Shown piece by piece: positions 8,674-16,244 of a stretch of DNA of 64,000 bases (position 1 is its first letter; each line of letters starts with the position of its first letter). Under the pieces are notes generated by a model, which was not told the DNA's origin, searched no databases, and worked only from the letters and a program-made list of their open reading frames with translations. Source of the stretch: Amycolatopsis umgeniensis (GTDB taxonomy: Bacteria > Actinomycetota > Actinomycetes > Mycobacteriales > Pseudonocardiaceae); assembly GCF_014205155.1 (NCBI RefSeq), contig NZ_JACHMX010000001.1:4836001-4900000 (forward strand), given 5' to 3'. Position numbers and translations under genes: made by a program.

Positions 8674-9402
8674 TCACTTGTCGGCGAGCCGACCTACTAC
8701 AGAAAGTAGTCGGGTGAGCCGGCGAACACTTTGATGCAGCGCGGCATCCCCTGGTTGTGTCGCTCCGTGAACAATCTTGTTTCGGATCGCGGACAAGTCT
8801 TGGAGCTCGGCTACGTCAGCCTCTGTTAGGAACCCGGCCTTAGCGAGATCTCTCGCGATTTGATTTATTGGTCGTTCCGACGTGGATTCGCCTAGTAGAT
8901 TCGCCGTTGATAGCCTCAGTTTAGATTCGACCTGGACGAACTCGCTCAAAAACTCATTTATTCCATACTCGGTCCGTCCTCGTATGCTCTCCTCGCGTCG
9001 AGCCTTTCTGAGTTGCAGGTACGAAATAGCGACCAGAAGGGTTGATGCGGTCATTAAGCTCGCGCCAGAGATTGTGATAAGCGACGAAGTATTGCCTGGA
9101 AGGTCGAGAAAATTCTTGGATAGCACTCCATAAAAAGCAGTTGCTGCACCGATCGTCGCGTATATGATCGCGACAAGAAATATTAGCCGACGACGTCGGT
9201 GCGATCCCGGGCCTGACGCGGATGGACGAGCAACGTCGCTGCGCTGGGCGGCTTCTACTACATCTCTTACGCTGATCTCGCTACTGTACGCTGTGCGGTC
9301 GGCTGTCAGTATGATCTGCCGACGAATATCTTCGATGAGCTCATCGAGTGTTTCGCGAGCTGCGGGAGTGAGCCGACTCTCGGCATCTTGCCAAAGTTCC
9401 AT
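8674..9402 (-). CDS. Two-TM membrane protein with HEPN-like C-terminal motif
   Basis: A 242-residue protein of no recognised family. The N-terminal 70 residues are soluble and helical. Two membrane segments follow (about residues 73-95 and 107-127), then a helical C-terminal domain containing LQDLSAIRNKIVHGA. RNKIVH fits the Rx4H motif of HEPN ribonucleases and of related DUF4145-type domains, but the HEPN link rests on this motif only. The next gene upstream (9406-9819) ends three bases before this one starts and also encodes two membrane segments, so the two form an operon. Codon use is less GC-biased than in flanking genes. A stress or defence role is a guess from its place in the island. 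Confidence 0.6.
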   Translation of the reverse strand: MELWQDAESRLTPAARETLDELIEDIRRQIILTADRTAYSSEISVRDVVEAAQRSDVARPSASGPGSHRRRRLIFLVAIIYATIGAATAFYGVLSKNFLDLPGNTSSLITISGASLMTASTLLVAISYLQLRKARREESIRGRTEYGINEFLSEFVQVESKLRLSTANLLGESTSERPINQIARDLAKAGFLTEADVAELQDLSAIRNKIVHGATQPGDAALHQSVRRLTRLLSVVGRLADK

Positions 9403-9405
9403 CGG

Positions 9406-9819
9406 CTATTCTCCTTTCCAGCCGCGAATCTCAACGATTGCTACCATAACTAGGCCGATGGCTAGGGAGGCCCAGAATAATGCTATACCCCAGCTCTGGT
9501 CCAATTTATTTCCTCCGACGCCAATGCCAGCGGCGGCAAGGTAGAGGATGAGCCGAAGGAAGAAGGCGAACGCTCGATCACCTTTTGAGGGCTTGGCCGA
9601 TCGCCTTACCTCTAAGTATGCGTCTGCTATATGAGTTGTTGTAAATTGTCGTATATTGGATGAGTTTCCTCTGGAGCGTTCCTCGTAAGTTTCTGCTGCG
9701 TGGAATAACTCTTTCGAGAAAGATTCGATCCGGTCGATCAGTAATTTCTTCTGAGGATCTCCGAGGTTTGACGCTCGCGGAATATTAACTTCAACGCGGA
9801 GGGGGCCCGCACCAGTCAC
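9406..9819 (-). CDS. Unknown two-TM protein, partner of the 8674-9402 gene
   Basis: A 137-residue protein not recognised as any family. Residues 1-80 are polar and helical (DPQKKLLIDRIESFSKELFHAAETYEE is the start of a likely coiled coil), followed by two hydrophobic segments near residues 86-101 and 110-127. The gene directly precedes, and is surely cotranscribed with, the HEPN-like membrane protein. The start used here is the first in the frame, shortly after an AT-poor stretch. Part of the cargo of the tRNA-Lys element. Confidence 0.5.
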   Translation of the reverse strand: MTGAGPLRVEVNIPRASNLGDPQKKLLIDRIESFSKELFHAAETYEERSRGNSSNIRQFTTTHIADAYLEVRRSAKPSKGDRAFAFFLRLILYLAAAGIGVGGNKLDQSWGIALFWASLAIGLVMVAIVEIRGWKGE

Positions 9820-9914
9820 CTACCGAGCTCCTCCCGGGTACAGGTCAACACGCTTACTCATGGTGAGGGGTCGGTGGTGTACCGACTTGTGTTACAAGGT
9901 GTGCTGAGCGACCG

Positions 9915-9955
9915 TTCGAGAGGCCGTCAGAGCGACATTCCGTCAGCCTCTCGAA
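9915..9955 (-). terminator. Inverted repeat downstream of the integrase remnant
   Basis: TTCGAGAGGC and GCCTCTCGAA are perfect 10-bp arms separated by 21 bases, just beyond the integrase stop codon on the minus strand. It probably served as the integrase terminator. Confidence 0.5.
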
Positions 9956-9963
9956 GACGATGG

Positions 9964-10265
9964 CTAGTCAAGCAGATCCTCAAGGGCTTGTGCCGTGATC
10001 GGGTCGACCGTTCTCCGGCCCAGGTAGGTGTCCTGCGTCATCGACACCCGCGAGTGGCCGAGGTGGTCCGCGATCAGCTGCGTTGAGACGCCCGCGTCAT
10101 CCAGGGCGGTTGCCGTGGTCTTGCGGAAGTTGTGCGACGTGAGCCACAGGAAGTCGTCCGATCCCCGGATTTCGCGGAGCACCCGCAGGACGTTGTTCGG
10201 GTCCCGCAGCGTGCCGGTCGTGTTGGCGAAGATCGGGCTAGCCAGTGGCCGGCCATCCGGCGGGC
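9964..10265 (-). pseudogene. Tyrosine integrase, C-terminal remnant
   Basis: About 100 codons of a tyrosine site-specific recombinase remain. Readable pieces are GRPLASPIFANTTGTLRDP, then SHNFRKTTATALDDAG with the HxxR catalytic pair, then IADHLGHSRVSMTQDTYLGR with the conserved LGH and the catalytic tyrosine. The N-terminal DNA-binding and core-binding domains and the first catalytic arginine are missing. Upstream the frame meets a stop codon at about 10278, and the sequence changes to a beheaded DUF5919 gene on the opposite strand. It is therefore a dead gene, presumably the enzyme that put the element into tRNA-Lys. Confidence 0.9.
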
Positions 10266-10616
10266 GCGAAGATCCGTCTTATGTTCGGAGACCCAGAGGG
10301 AGACAGTGTCGCCCTGCGCGGCGAGGAGGAGCAGCTCGGCGACGGGACGCTCGCGGCGCGCATCCGCAACGCGCTGGCCTCCTACCGGCCCCTGGTCGGG
10401 GTCGACGGGGTGGAGATGCGCTTCCACAACACGACGCTCTACAACTCGATCTTCCGGTTCGACGATGAGATGATCATCAACACGCACGTGTACGGGTTCC
10501 AGGGAGCCCACGCCCCATCCCTCCACCTGCGACGACTTTCCGCCGGGGACCTTTTTGAGACATACTCGGAGAGCTTCGAGTCAGTCTGGAACCTCGCCAA
10601 GCCGGCCACCTTCTAG
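10263..10616 (+). pseudogene. DUF5919-type regulator, C-terminal remnant
   Basis: The frame reads GAKIRLMFGDPEGDSVALRG and later DDEMIINTHVYGF and LHLRRLSAGDLFETYSESFE. This matches the C-terminal DUF5919 domain of helix-turn-helix regulators that lie next to NUDIX genes in actinomycete mobile elements. The N-terminal DNA-binding half is absent; the preceding bases belong to the integrase remnant on the other strand. The stop codon overlaps the ribosome site of the NUDIX gene. Confidence 0.7.
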
Positions 10617-10624
10617 GAGGCAGC

Positions 10625-11044
10625 ATGCCCCGAGTCGACTACTACAACGACCCGAACGCGCCCGAGGCCAACAGCATCGTAGTAGCGGTCTCAGCATTCA
10701 TCCAGGATGACGAAGGCCGGATCTTGATGATCAGGCGTACTGACAACGATTTGTACTCGATCCCAGGTGGCCAATTGGAACTCGGCGAAACACTAGCCGA
10801 GGCGGCGGTTCGGGAGGTCCGCGAGGAGACCGGCATCGAGTGTGAGATCACGGGCGTGATTGGGCTGTATTCGGATCCCAAGCACGTGATCGCCTACGAC
10901 GATGGTGAAGTTCGCCAGGAGTTCTCGATCTGCTTTCGGGCGGTCCCAAAAAGCGGCGGGATTCGAACGAGTGACGAGAGCAAAGAAGTAGCCTGGACCA
11001 GGCTGTATGGAGATCCGTTAATTCGTCCGTGCTTGCAAGATTAA
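10625..11044 (+). CDS. NUDIX hydrolase, C-terminus shortened
   Basis: A 139-residue protein with a complete Nudix box (GQLELGETLAEAAVREVREE followed by TGI), so the pyrophosphatase active site is present. The start ATG at 10625 follows GGAGG. Compared with the usual 150-160 residue relatives that accompany DUF5919 regulators, the homology seems to stop after ESKEVAWT; the last 15 residues look unrelated and the AT-richer defence-operon DNA begins just beyond. The gene is thus probably truncated by the insertion of that DNA. AICE NUDIX proteins such as pSAM2 Pif act in transfer immunity; whether this one works is unknown. Confidence 0.75.
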   Translation: MPRVDYYNDPNAPEANSIVVAVSAFIQDDEGRILMIRRTDNDLYSIPGGQLELGETLAEAAVREVREETGIECEITGVIGLYSDPKHVIAYDDGEVRQEFSICFRAVPKSGGIRTSDESKEVAWTRLYGDPLIRPCLQD

Positions 11045-11055
11045 TCAAAGCCCGG

Positions 11056-11667
11056 CTAGTCGTATAGTCTGGGCGGGTTTCCTTTTCTTTCAAGCACTGT
11101 TCGTACTTGATGCTCCCAGCGGGTTAATATCTGATTCCACTCCGATGATTTCAGGTAGTTGAGAGGGTCTCCTGTAAGGTCAAATTCTGGTGCGTACAGA
11201 CCAGTTACGCCCTTTTCGAGGAGTCCATCTGCGAGAACGCCGGTTTCTCGCATGATCAAAGTGGGTAGGCCGAGCTGGTAAGCCATTGCTGGCTCAATGT
11301 GGATCCAAGGAGTGCTGAGCCAGACGTCCGACAGTGGATACTGATTGATATGGTCGAGGTCGGCTCGAAAGTTGCCCGTGCCGGATTTAACGTAAATCCG
11401 TCGAAATGCTACAGCGAGAAGTCCGTGGGACTCAAACATTAGACGCCTGACGGCCCGCAAGGGCGCATCCATGTCGTAATCGGTGACCCCTAGTGTGCGT
11501 GGGAAAAAACCTCGGCTCTTCAAGTTGTCCGACAAGTGCCTGATGAAGGCTACTTGAGCAGCATTGTAAGGCTTCGGAAAGCTGAAGAAAATCGAGGTTC
11601 CGTACCCGGTTCCTGGCTCTAGGTAGGAAGAGCGGCCGTCTTTTACGCCGCCATGCTCGTCTTCGGG
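11056..11667 (-). CDS. TIR/deoxyribosyltransferase-like protein, last gene of candidate defence operon
   Basis: A 203-residue soluble protein. It has the look of a Rossmann-like TIR or nucleoside 2-deoxyribosyltransferase fold: a first strand SIFFSFPKPYN, a long helix AAQVAFIRHLSDNLKSRGF, a second strand after DAPLRAVRRLMFESHGLLAVAF, and a segment STPWIHIEPAMAYQLGLPTL whose glutamate stands where these enzymes place their catalytic Glu. This assignment is by pattern only. The start ATG at 11667 lies seven bases after the stop of the previous gene; a TTG at 11703 is an alternative. Fourth in the operon with the ThsB-like TIR gene. It may make or degrade a nucleotide signal, or deplete NAD. Confidence 0.55.
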   Translation of the reverse strand, partial: PEDEHGGVKDGRSSYLEPGTGYGTSIFFSFPKPYNAAQVAFIRHLSDNLKSRGFFPRTLGVTDYDMDAPLRAVRRLMFESHGLLAVAFRRIYVKSGTGNFRADLDHINQYPLSDVWLSTPWIHIEPAMAYQLGLPTLIMRETGVLADGLLEKGVTGLYAPEFDLTGDPLNYLKSSEWNQILTRWEHQVRTVLERKGNPPRLYD

Positions 11668-11674
11668 CATCTGT

Positions 11675-11974
11675 TTAGGTGTTCTTGTCCAGGTCGTGGG
11701 CAACCTTATGTATTGCGGCTAGGTAGGGACTATCTTCTGACTTGGTGCTCGCGTCTAGTTGATCAAATGGGACAAGAGATTTATGTTGCATGCCCTTCTG
11801 GATGATCCAACCGGACCAAGCATCATGTACATCTGAAAGTGAAGTCTGTGTGCCTTTTACTCGAACGAGGATCGCGTACAGGACGAACAGGTCATCAGTA
11901 TCTGCAGGTGGCTCGGCTTCCGAGGGCACCGCTGCCCTGACTCTTGCCGCCAGATCTGACAGGTAGTTAGACAT
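11675..11974 (-). CDS. Small helical protein of candidate defence operon
   Basis: A 99-residue acidic, mainly helical protein of no family I can name. A segment TDDLFVLYAILVRVKGTQTSLSDVHDAWSGW is its most conserved-looking part, with no membrane segment or catalytic motif. Its ATG shares one base with the stop codon of the upstream two-TM gene (TAATG), so translation is coupled. Place in the operon suggests an adaptor or regulator, but that is a guess. Confidence 0.6.
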   Translation of the reverse strand: MSNYLSDLAARVRAAVPSEAEPPADTDDLFVLYAILVRVKGTQTSLSDVHDAWSGWIIQKGMQHKSLVPFDQLDASTKSEDSPYLAAIHKVAHDLDKNT

Positions 11975-12435
11975 TAGGTGAGTCTAGCAACCAGTAGTAG
12001 TAGGTACAAAACGGCGAACAGTGCAGGTATTATTCGCTCAATCGTTCCCAGTTCGGCATATCTTCCACGCCAGCCTGGAACTGGATCTTTTTTGAGGCCT
12101 TCCCATTCATCGGAGAAGATGCTAACTGGCAGCCTATCTTCCATTTTGTTGATGACCGTAAACTTCGCTTTGTTCAGGTCTCGATAACTCCTTAACTGCA
12201 GCCACCACGATATTGAAATTGCCATCCCGACAATTGATACAACTAAGGAGTTCCACCAGTTGGATTCATTCAGCTTAGGTGTAGCTATTCCTAGGACTGT
12301 GACAAAAGCGGTTTGAACTGTCAGGTAGAATGTATTCGCGGCCGAGCGCCTTGCGGATACTCGATCGGCCATTTCAACAGCTAGCTTATATAATTCGAGT
12401 TCCCGCGGGTCAATCTCCGACGCTTTATCCGTCAC
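11974..12435 (-). CDS. SLATT/RipA-like two-TM protein, candidate membrane effector
   Basis: A 153-residue protein. The N-terminal helix LELYKLAVEMADRVSARRSAAN leads into two membrane segments (about residues 38-53 and 64-82), then a soluble helical tail and a hydrophobic C-terminal segment LFAVLYLLLLVARL. The pattern resembles SLATT or RipA-like membrane proteins, which in other systems act as pore-forming effectors next to nucleotide-signal enzymes. The start codon overlaps the TIR gene's stop by four bases (ATGA). In a Thoeris-like reading it would be the killer switched on by the TIR product. Confidence 0.65.
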   Translation of the reverse strand: MTDKASEIDPRELELYKLAVEMADRVSARRSAANTFYLTVQTAFVTVLGIATPKLNESNWWNSLVVSIVGMAISISWWLQLRSYRDLNKAKFTVINKMEDRLPVSIFSDEWEGLKKDPVPGWRGRYAELGTIERIIPALFAVLYLLLLVARLT

Positions 12436-12815
12436 CTGGCGCCACCGATTAGTTTCTTGAGGTTCGGCCAGGTCCAGTCGTACATCTTATCTGATGCACG
12501 CGCCGTAGTTGGCTTGTAGCAAGTTTTCGAACTGTACCCCCGTAGGAGAAAGTAAGAAATCTCCTCTTCTTGGGCTATTTCAAGCTCAACGCCGACCCCA
12601 ACTGCCTGGTGAGTATGTTCTCCGCATAGCACGACTACGATATCGGAGGCGCGAATTCGGTATCGCGCTTTTTTCTTCCAGTCTGCGGAGGCTTCTTTGA
12701 TCGACCAATCTGCAATCGAAAACGGCGAGTCGGCATTTTTAGACTGTCCGACTAAAGCTTCCTTTAAGAATTGATCGTAGTCGTAGTCGAAGCTGATGAA
12801 GACTCGCTTTGTCAT
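12432..12815 (-). CDS. ThsB-like TIR domain protein (PF08937 type), first gene of candidate defence operon
   Basis: A 127-residue single-domain TIR protein. KRVFISFDYDYDQFLKEALVG is the first strand and helix, DSPFSIADWSIKEASADWKK the second, RIRASDIVVVLCGEHTH the third, and VGVELEIAQEE carries the catalytic-type glutamate. This matches the ThsB/DUF1863 TIR family of Thoeris, which upon phage infection turns NAD into a cyclic ADP-ribose signal. ATG at 12815 follows AGAGGA by nine bases; an ATG at 12836 lacks such a site. No ThsA (SIR2-SLOG or macro-TM) gene follows; a two-TM gene takes its place. Confidence 0.8.
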   Translation of the reverse strand: MTKRVFISFDYDYDQFLKEALVGQSKNADSPFSIADWSIKEASADWKKKARYRIRASDIVVVLCGEHTHQAVGVGVELEIAQEEEISYFLLRGYSSKTCYKPTTARASDKMYDWTWPNLKKLIGGAR

Positions 12816-13264
12816 GATTTTGAATCCTCTCGTCATCTTAATGTCGAAGCATACTGCCGAACTTGGCTCTATGGGATCAAGGGCGCGTCGCCGGGCGGCG
12901 CGCCGGTCGCCTGGCGTAGCTGCTCCCGTTGGCGACCACGCCCGAGCCCGGCACGGCCGGCTCCGCTCTGCCGACCGGCCGGGCGGCGGGGCCGCCTTCG
13001 GTGCAGCTGCGCGGCGCCGCCCGCCGACGGCGTGTCTGAGTCATTCAGCCAACGTCGAGCCTCCCTCGCCGATGAGTCGTACAACTCGGGTCGCCGTCAG
13101 GAGCGACCGTGTTACGCCCATTCGGCGGTAAGCACCATCCCGAAGCTTGATCGTGACAACGGCCGGTAGCGCCGCGTCAAGGCTGGAAAGCGTGCCTTGA
13201 CCCGACGCCACCGGCCGCGTGCTTGCTTCGTATCGGGATGGCGGGGGAGGTGTGGGCGGTGAGG
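12816..13264. other. Gene-free stretch within the element
   Basis: The first bases hold the promoter side of the defence operon. G+C rises sharply at about 12880, which looks like the edge of the AT-richer cargo. The rest has short open frames with no recognisable domain and no ribosome site; a decayed end of a deleted gene is possible. Nothing else is seen. Confidence 0.5.
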
Positions 13265-13871
13265 TCAGAGCTCCTGGCTGGCCAGTTGCCGCGCGGCGTC
13301 CTGGTGGAATGACACCAACTCAGGCAACGCGACGACCGCACGCGAGACCGTCGAGAGGTCGTGGCCCTCTTTGCTCCACGGCGGCGGGAAGGTATGAATG
13401 CCCTGGTTGGCCCGCGACTGCACCGACCTCGTTCTCCCAGCCGGGCCAGCGCAGGTTCTCGTAAAACCTGTCGAGCGAACCGGCGAGCACCGCATGCAGC
13501 CAGTCGGCGTAGCCCTGCTCAAGGTCTTGCCATTCGAGAAGGTCCGGCCCGAAGTAGTGGATGGTCGGCCAGCCCGCAGGGTTGGTAGCCCAGACGTACA
13601 TGCCGCCCAATACGTCGTAGGCGACCGGCAAGATTCCTGAGGCAGGCTCGGCGCGATCCAGGATGTCGGGCAATGCCTCTGTGCCGCTGCCGAGCACCCG
13701 CAGCCAGCCGTGGTCCACCAGTAGGCCGCCCGTGTGGCCGACGACGGCACCCAACCACGACGTGGTCGTGATGCGCAGCTCGCGCAGGCAGCGGGCAGCA
13801 CGCTCGCTCTCCGAGTCGAGCACGACCACCGGGTACGGTGCTGCCGCCACTACTGCGGACACTCGTCCCAT
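13265..13871 (-). pseudogene. DUF2625 protein, frameshifted
   Basis: The N-terminal part, in the frame ending at 13320, reads VGHTGGLLVDHGWLRVLGSG, AYDVLGGMYVWATNPAGWPT, and IHYFGPDLLEWQDLEQGYADW, all typical of DUF2625. The expected C-terminus (ANQGIHTFPPPWSKEGHDL to the end ASQEL) is in another frame, ending at 13265. The switch falls near 13405-13430. The N-terminus also seems short, being preceded by an in-frame stop. It is either a pseudogene or a sequence error; I favour a pseudogene because neighbouring island genes are also broken. Function of DUF2625 unknown. Confidence 0.75.
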
Positions 13872-13953
13872 GCCGATGTCGTCACGTCGAAGAGCCTGTC
13901 AGACGACGGTACGGTGACATGCACGAGTGGGTGGCGCGATCGCCGAGAGGCAT

Positions 13954-13972
13954 GATCATCTCCCCGGTTTTC
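13954..13972. repeat. 19-bp direct repeat near attR, copy 1
   Basis: GATCATCTCCCCGGTTTTC occurs here and, on the same strand, at 14174-14192, 220 bp apart and on either side of the right attachment repeat. Perhaps a recombination arm-type site or a trace of a small duplication. Confidence 0.6.
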
Positions 13973-14097
13973 CCCCGGGAAACGACGCAGAACGACGAGA
14001 ACCAGCGACCGACCATGATCGTTTGGCGCGGACGTCCGTGCAGGTGAAGACTGGTATCGACAGATGACGAGAACTAGCCGCTGACCTGGGCTTATTC

Positions 14098-14133
14098 TCC
14101 GTAGGTTCTGGGTTCGAGCCCCAGGCGGCCCAC
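14098..14133. repeat. Attachment repeat, right copy
   Basis: An exact 36-base copy of 8433-8468, the tRNA-Lys 3' end. The rest of the tRNA is absent here, so this is the right boundary of the integrated element and not a second gene. Confidence 0.9.
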
Positions 14134-14173
14134 TCTTTCACCTGGTCCACGCGTTGTGGCCACCCAAGACCAA

Positions 14174-14192
14174 GATCATCTCCCCGGTTTTC
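14174..14192. repeat. 19-bp direct repeat near attR, copy 2
   Basis: Second copy of GATCATCTCCCCGGTTTTC, outside the element, 40 bases beyond the right attachment repeat. The stretch from here to the gene at 14323 holds only that gene's promoter and AGAGGAA ribosome site. Confidence 0.6.
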
Positions 14193-14322
14193 GAGACGGA
14201 CTGGGTCACCCCGGCGGCCGTGTGCGAGATGGGCGTCGGAGTCCGACTTTCGGGCCTACGAGCCGGTGCGCCAGGACGCCTACCATGGCTTGGTCTAGAC
14301 CTCTCATGAGAGGAACCTCGCG

Positions 14323-14967
14323 ATGAATTTTTCCCGCTCCGCCATCAAAATCGCGATATTGACCGCCGTGCTCGGCACGGTCTCGGTGTTCACCGCCGTC
14401 CCCGCCCTCGCGCACGGCTCGATGGGCAACCCGATCAGCCGGATCATGCAATGTTTCCAGGAGGGCCCGGAGAACCCGCGGTCCGCCGCGTGCAAGGCCG
14501 CCATCGCGGTGGGCGACAGCTGGCCGATCTACGACTGGGACGAGGTCAACATCGGCGACGCCAGCGGCCGCAGCCGCGAGATCATCCCGGACGGCAAGCT
14601 GTGCAGCGCCGGCCGGGGTAAGTACAAGGGGCTCGACCTGGCCCGCGACGACTGGCCGGCCACCACGATGCCGGGCAGCGGCCCGTACACCTTCAAGTAC
14701 CAGCGGACCGCCGCGCATCCGGGCACCTTCGAGCTGTACGTCACCAAGCCGGGCTACGACCCGACGAAACCGCTCAAGTGGTCCGACCTGGAAGACACCC
14801 CGTTCTACCAGCAGGACAACCCGCCGATCGTCGGCAACGCCTACCAGCTCAAGGCGAATATGCCCGGCGGGCGCACCGGCAGGCACCTGATCTACTCGAT
14901 CTGGCAACGCCACTGGCCCGACTCCGGCGAGGCCTTCTACACCTGCTCGGACGTGATCCTCACCTGA
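14323..14967 (+). CDS. Secreted lytic polysaccharide monooxygenase (AA10)
   Basis: A 214-residue copper enzyme that cuts chitin or cellulose chains by oxidation outside the cell. The signal peptide ends VPALA and cleavage exposes His31, the N-terminal ligand of the copper brace, in HGSMGNPISR. The second ligand should be the histidine in TAAHPGTFELYVT, and the closing GRHLIYSIWQRHWPDSGEAFYTCSDV is typical of the AA10 family. It is a single domain with no carbohydrate-binding module, and two pairs of cysteines probably form disulfides. It is the first chromosomal gene after the tRNA-Lys element. Chitin versus cellulose cannot be told from the sequence alone. Confidence 0.92.
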   Translation: MNFSRSAIKIAILTAVLGTVSVFTAVPALAHGSMGNPISRIMQCFQEGPENPRSAACKAAIAVGDSWPIYDWDEVNIGDASGRSREIIPDGKLCSAGRGKYKGLDLARDDWPATTMPGSGPYTFKYQRTAAHPGTFELYVTKPGYDPTKPLKWSDLEDTPFYQQDNPPIVGNAYQLKANMPGGRTGRHLIYSIWQRHWPDSGEAFYTCSDVILT

Positions 14968-15034
14968 TCTCCACGGCCCGGCCCGGGCTCGCGGACACGG
15001 AACAACCTCGCCGCCGGCGAAGCGTCTCTTGATC

Positions 15035-15946
15035 ATGGACTTGAAGCGCGCATCCCGCCGAGTCGTCGCTTTGTCGGCGGCGTTCAGTGCCGCACTGGTG
15101 GTCGTGGCCGCTCCGGCGTCCGCGGCCGATGACCGGGTGGTGACCGTCGTGAGCGAGGCCGACCGGGCGGCGGCGCTGGCCCATTGGACGCCGGAGCGGA
15201 TGCGTCAGTGGGTGGGCGAGGAATGGTTGCCGCCCGCCGAGAAGATCGGCCGCGAGTGGGACGGACGGGTGCCGCCGGGGGTCGGACGGCTTTTCTTCAC
15301 CGCCGAGCCCGGCGTCGACGGATCCTGCACGGCGACGGTGGTTCCCAGTTCCAGCAAGGATGTCGCCTTCACCGCCGGGCACTGCGTGAACGGCGGACTG
15401 GACCGGTACGACAACCCGATCAAGATCGTCAACGTCGTGTTCGTGCCGGGTTACGACCACGGCGCGGCGCCGCACGGGGTGTTCGCGGCCCGTGCGTTCG
15501 CCTGGTCCGGAACCTACCCGGGGCCGATGAGCGGGACGGACGACGACGCGGTGATCGCGCTGGATCCGGTCGGCGGTCGCCACGTCGCGGACGTCGCCGG
15601 CACCCAGGACATCTCGTTCGACGAGCTTCCGTCCACTGTGGACACGACCATGCTCGGCTACCCCGTGTCGAAGGCGGCAGGCGGTGAGGCGTTGTTCTCC
15701 TGCGTGCGGCCGGCCACTCTCGAGGTCAACTCGGTCAACACGACGTGGAACACGGATTGCGATCTGGCGGGCGGTTCCAGCGGCGGTCCGTGGCTGCGGA
15801 ACTTCGATCCCGCCACCGGCAAGGGAACCCTTTTCAGCGTCACCAGCCGGGGAACGATGACCGAGGACGGTGTGACCACGGACCTGAGCGGCGCCGCCTT
15901 CACGGAGCCCGTGCGGAACCTGTACGAGCGAGCCGGTGAACTCTGA
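15035..15946 (+). CDS. Secreted trypsin-like serine protease
   Basis: A 303-residue exported protein with a signal peptide ending PASAA. The catalytic His lies in FTAGHCVNGG, the Asp probably in GTDDDAVIALDP, and the Ser in CDLAGGSSGGPWL. The family is the V8/trypsin-like peptidases often found in actinomycete secretomes. A pro-region of about 60 residues (WTPERMRQWVGEEWL) precedes the protease domain. ATG at 15035 is chosen; a TTG six bases upstream would add two residues. Probably extracellular degradation of protein. Confidence 0.85.
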   Translation: MDLKRASRRVVALSAAFSAALVVVAAPASAADDRVVTVVSEADRAAALAHWTPERMRQWVGEEWLPPAEKIGREWDGRVPPGVGRLFFTAEPGVDGSCTATVVPSSSKDVAFTAGHCVNGGLDRYDNPIKIVNVVFVPGYDHGAAPHGVFAARAFAWSGTYPGPMSGTDDDAVIALDPVGGRHVADVAGTQDISFDELPSTVDTTMLGYPVSKAAGGEALFSCVRPATLEVNSVNTTWNTDCDLAGGSSGGPWLRNFDPATGKGTLFSVTSRGTMTEDGVTTDLSGAAFTEPVRNLYERAGEL

Positions 15947-16244
15947 GCCGGGCGACCGCGAAACTGTTCGCGCGATCGTGTTACGCGAGGACATCGCTTT
16001 ACCCGCCGTGTGGTGGTCAATTCGAGTGGATCCGCTTTATGTGTATTGACCGGGGTATCGCGGTGACCCGAACTGGATAACCGCTGGTCAGAGCTCGAAA
16101 ATGGAGATTGTTTCGTCGAAAGGGGCGTTTTTCGGCCAGGGGTGCGAGACGCCTGTCGAAATGCGCGGTTATGGTCTTTTCACGGCACTGAATCGCTGAT
16201 GCCGACCGTGCGCCAACCCGACGAGTAATCGGAGCAATTTCGCT
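15947..16244. other. Intergenic stretch
   Basis: Nearly 300 bases, somewhat AT-richer than the genes, carrying only the likely promoter region and the GGAG ribosome site (16231-16234) of the next gene. No RNA gene or clear repeat seen. Confidence 0.4.

Larger units (their letters stand above)
8433..14133. mobile_element. Decayed integrative element in tRNA-Lys, about 5.7 kb
   Basis: The element is bounded by a 36-bp exact direct repeat of the tRNA-Lys 3' end. Inside are a tyrosine integrase without its N-terminus, a DUF5919 regulator fragment, a NUDIX gene and cargo genes with lower G+C than the chromosome. DUF5919 regulators followed by NUDIX genes are often seen in actinomycete integrative elements (AICEs). 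No replication, excision or transfer gene is left, so it should be immobile without outside help. Cargo includes a probable defence operon at 11056-12815. Confidence 0.85.

Noticed and set aside
12869..13084. Minus-strand Arg-rich open frame inside the element
   Set aside because: No ribosome site or domain; composition is that of a shadow frame in GC-rich DNA.
14098..14133. Second tRNA-Lys gene
   Set aside because: Only the 3' half of the tRNA is present; no D arm or acceptor 5' strand, so it is an attachment repeat.
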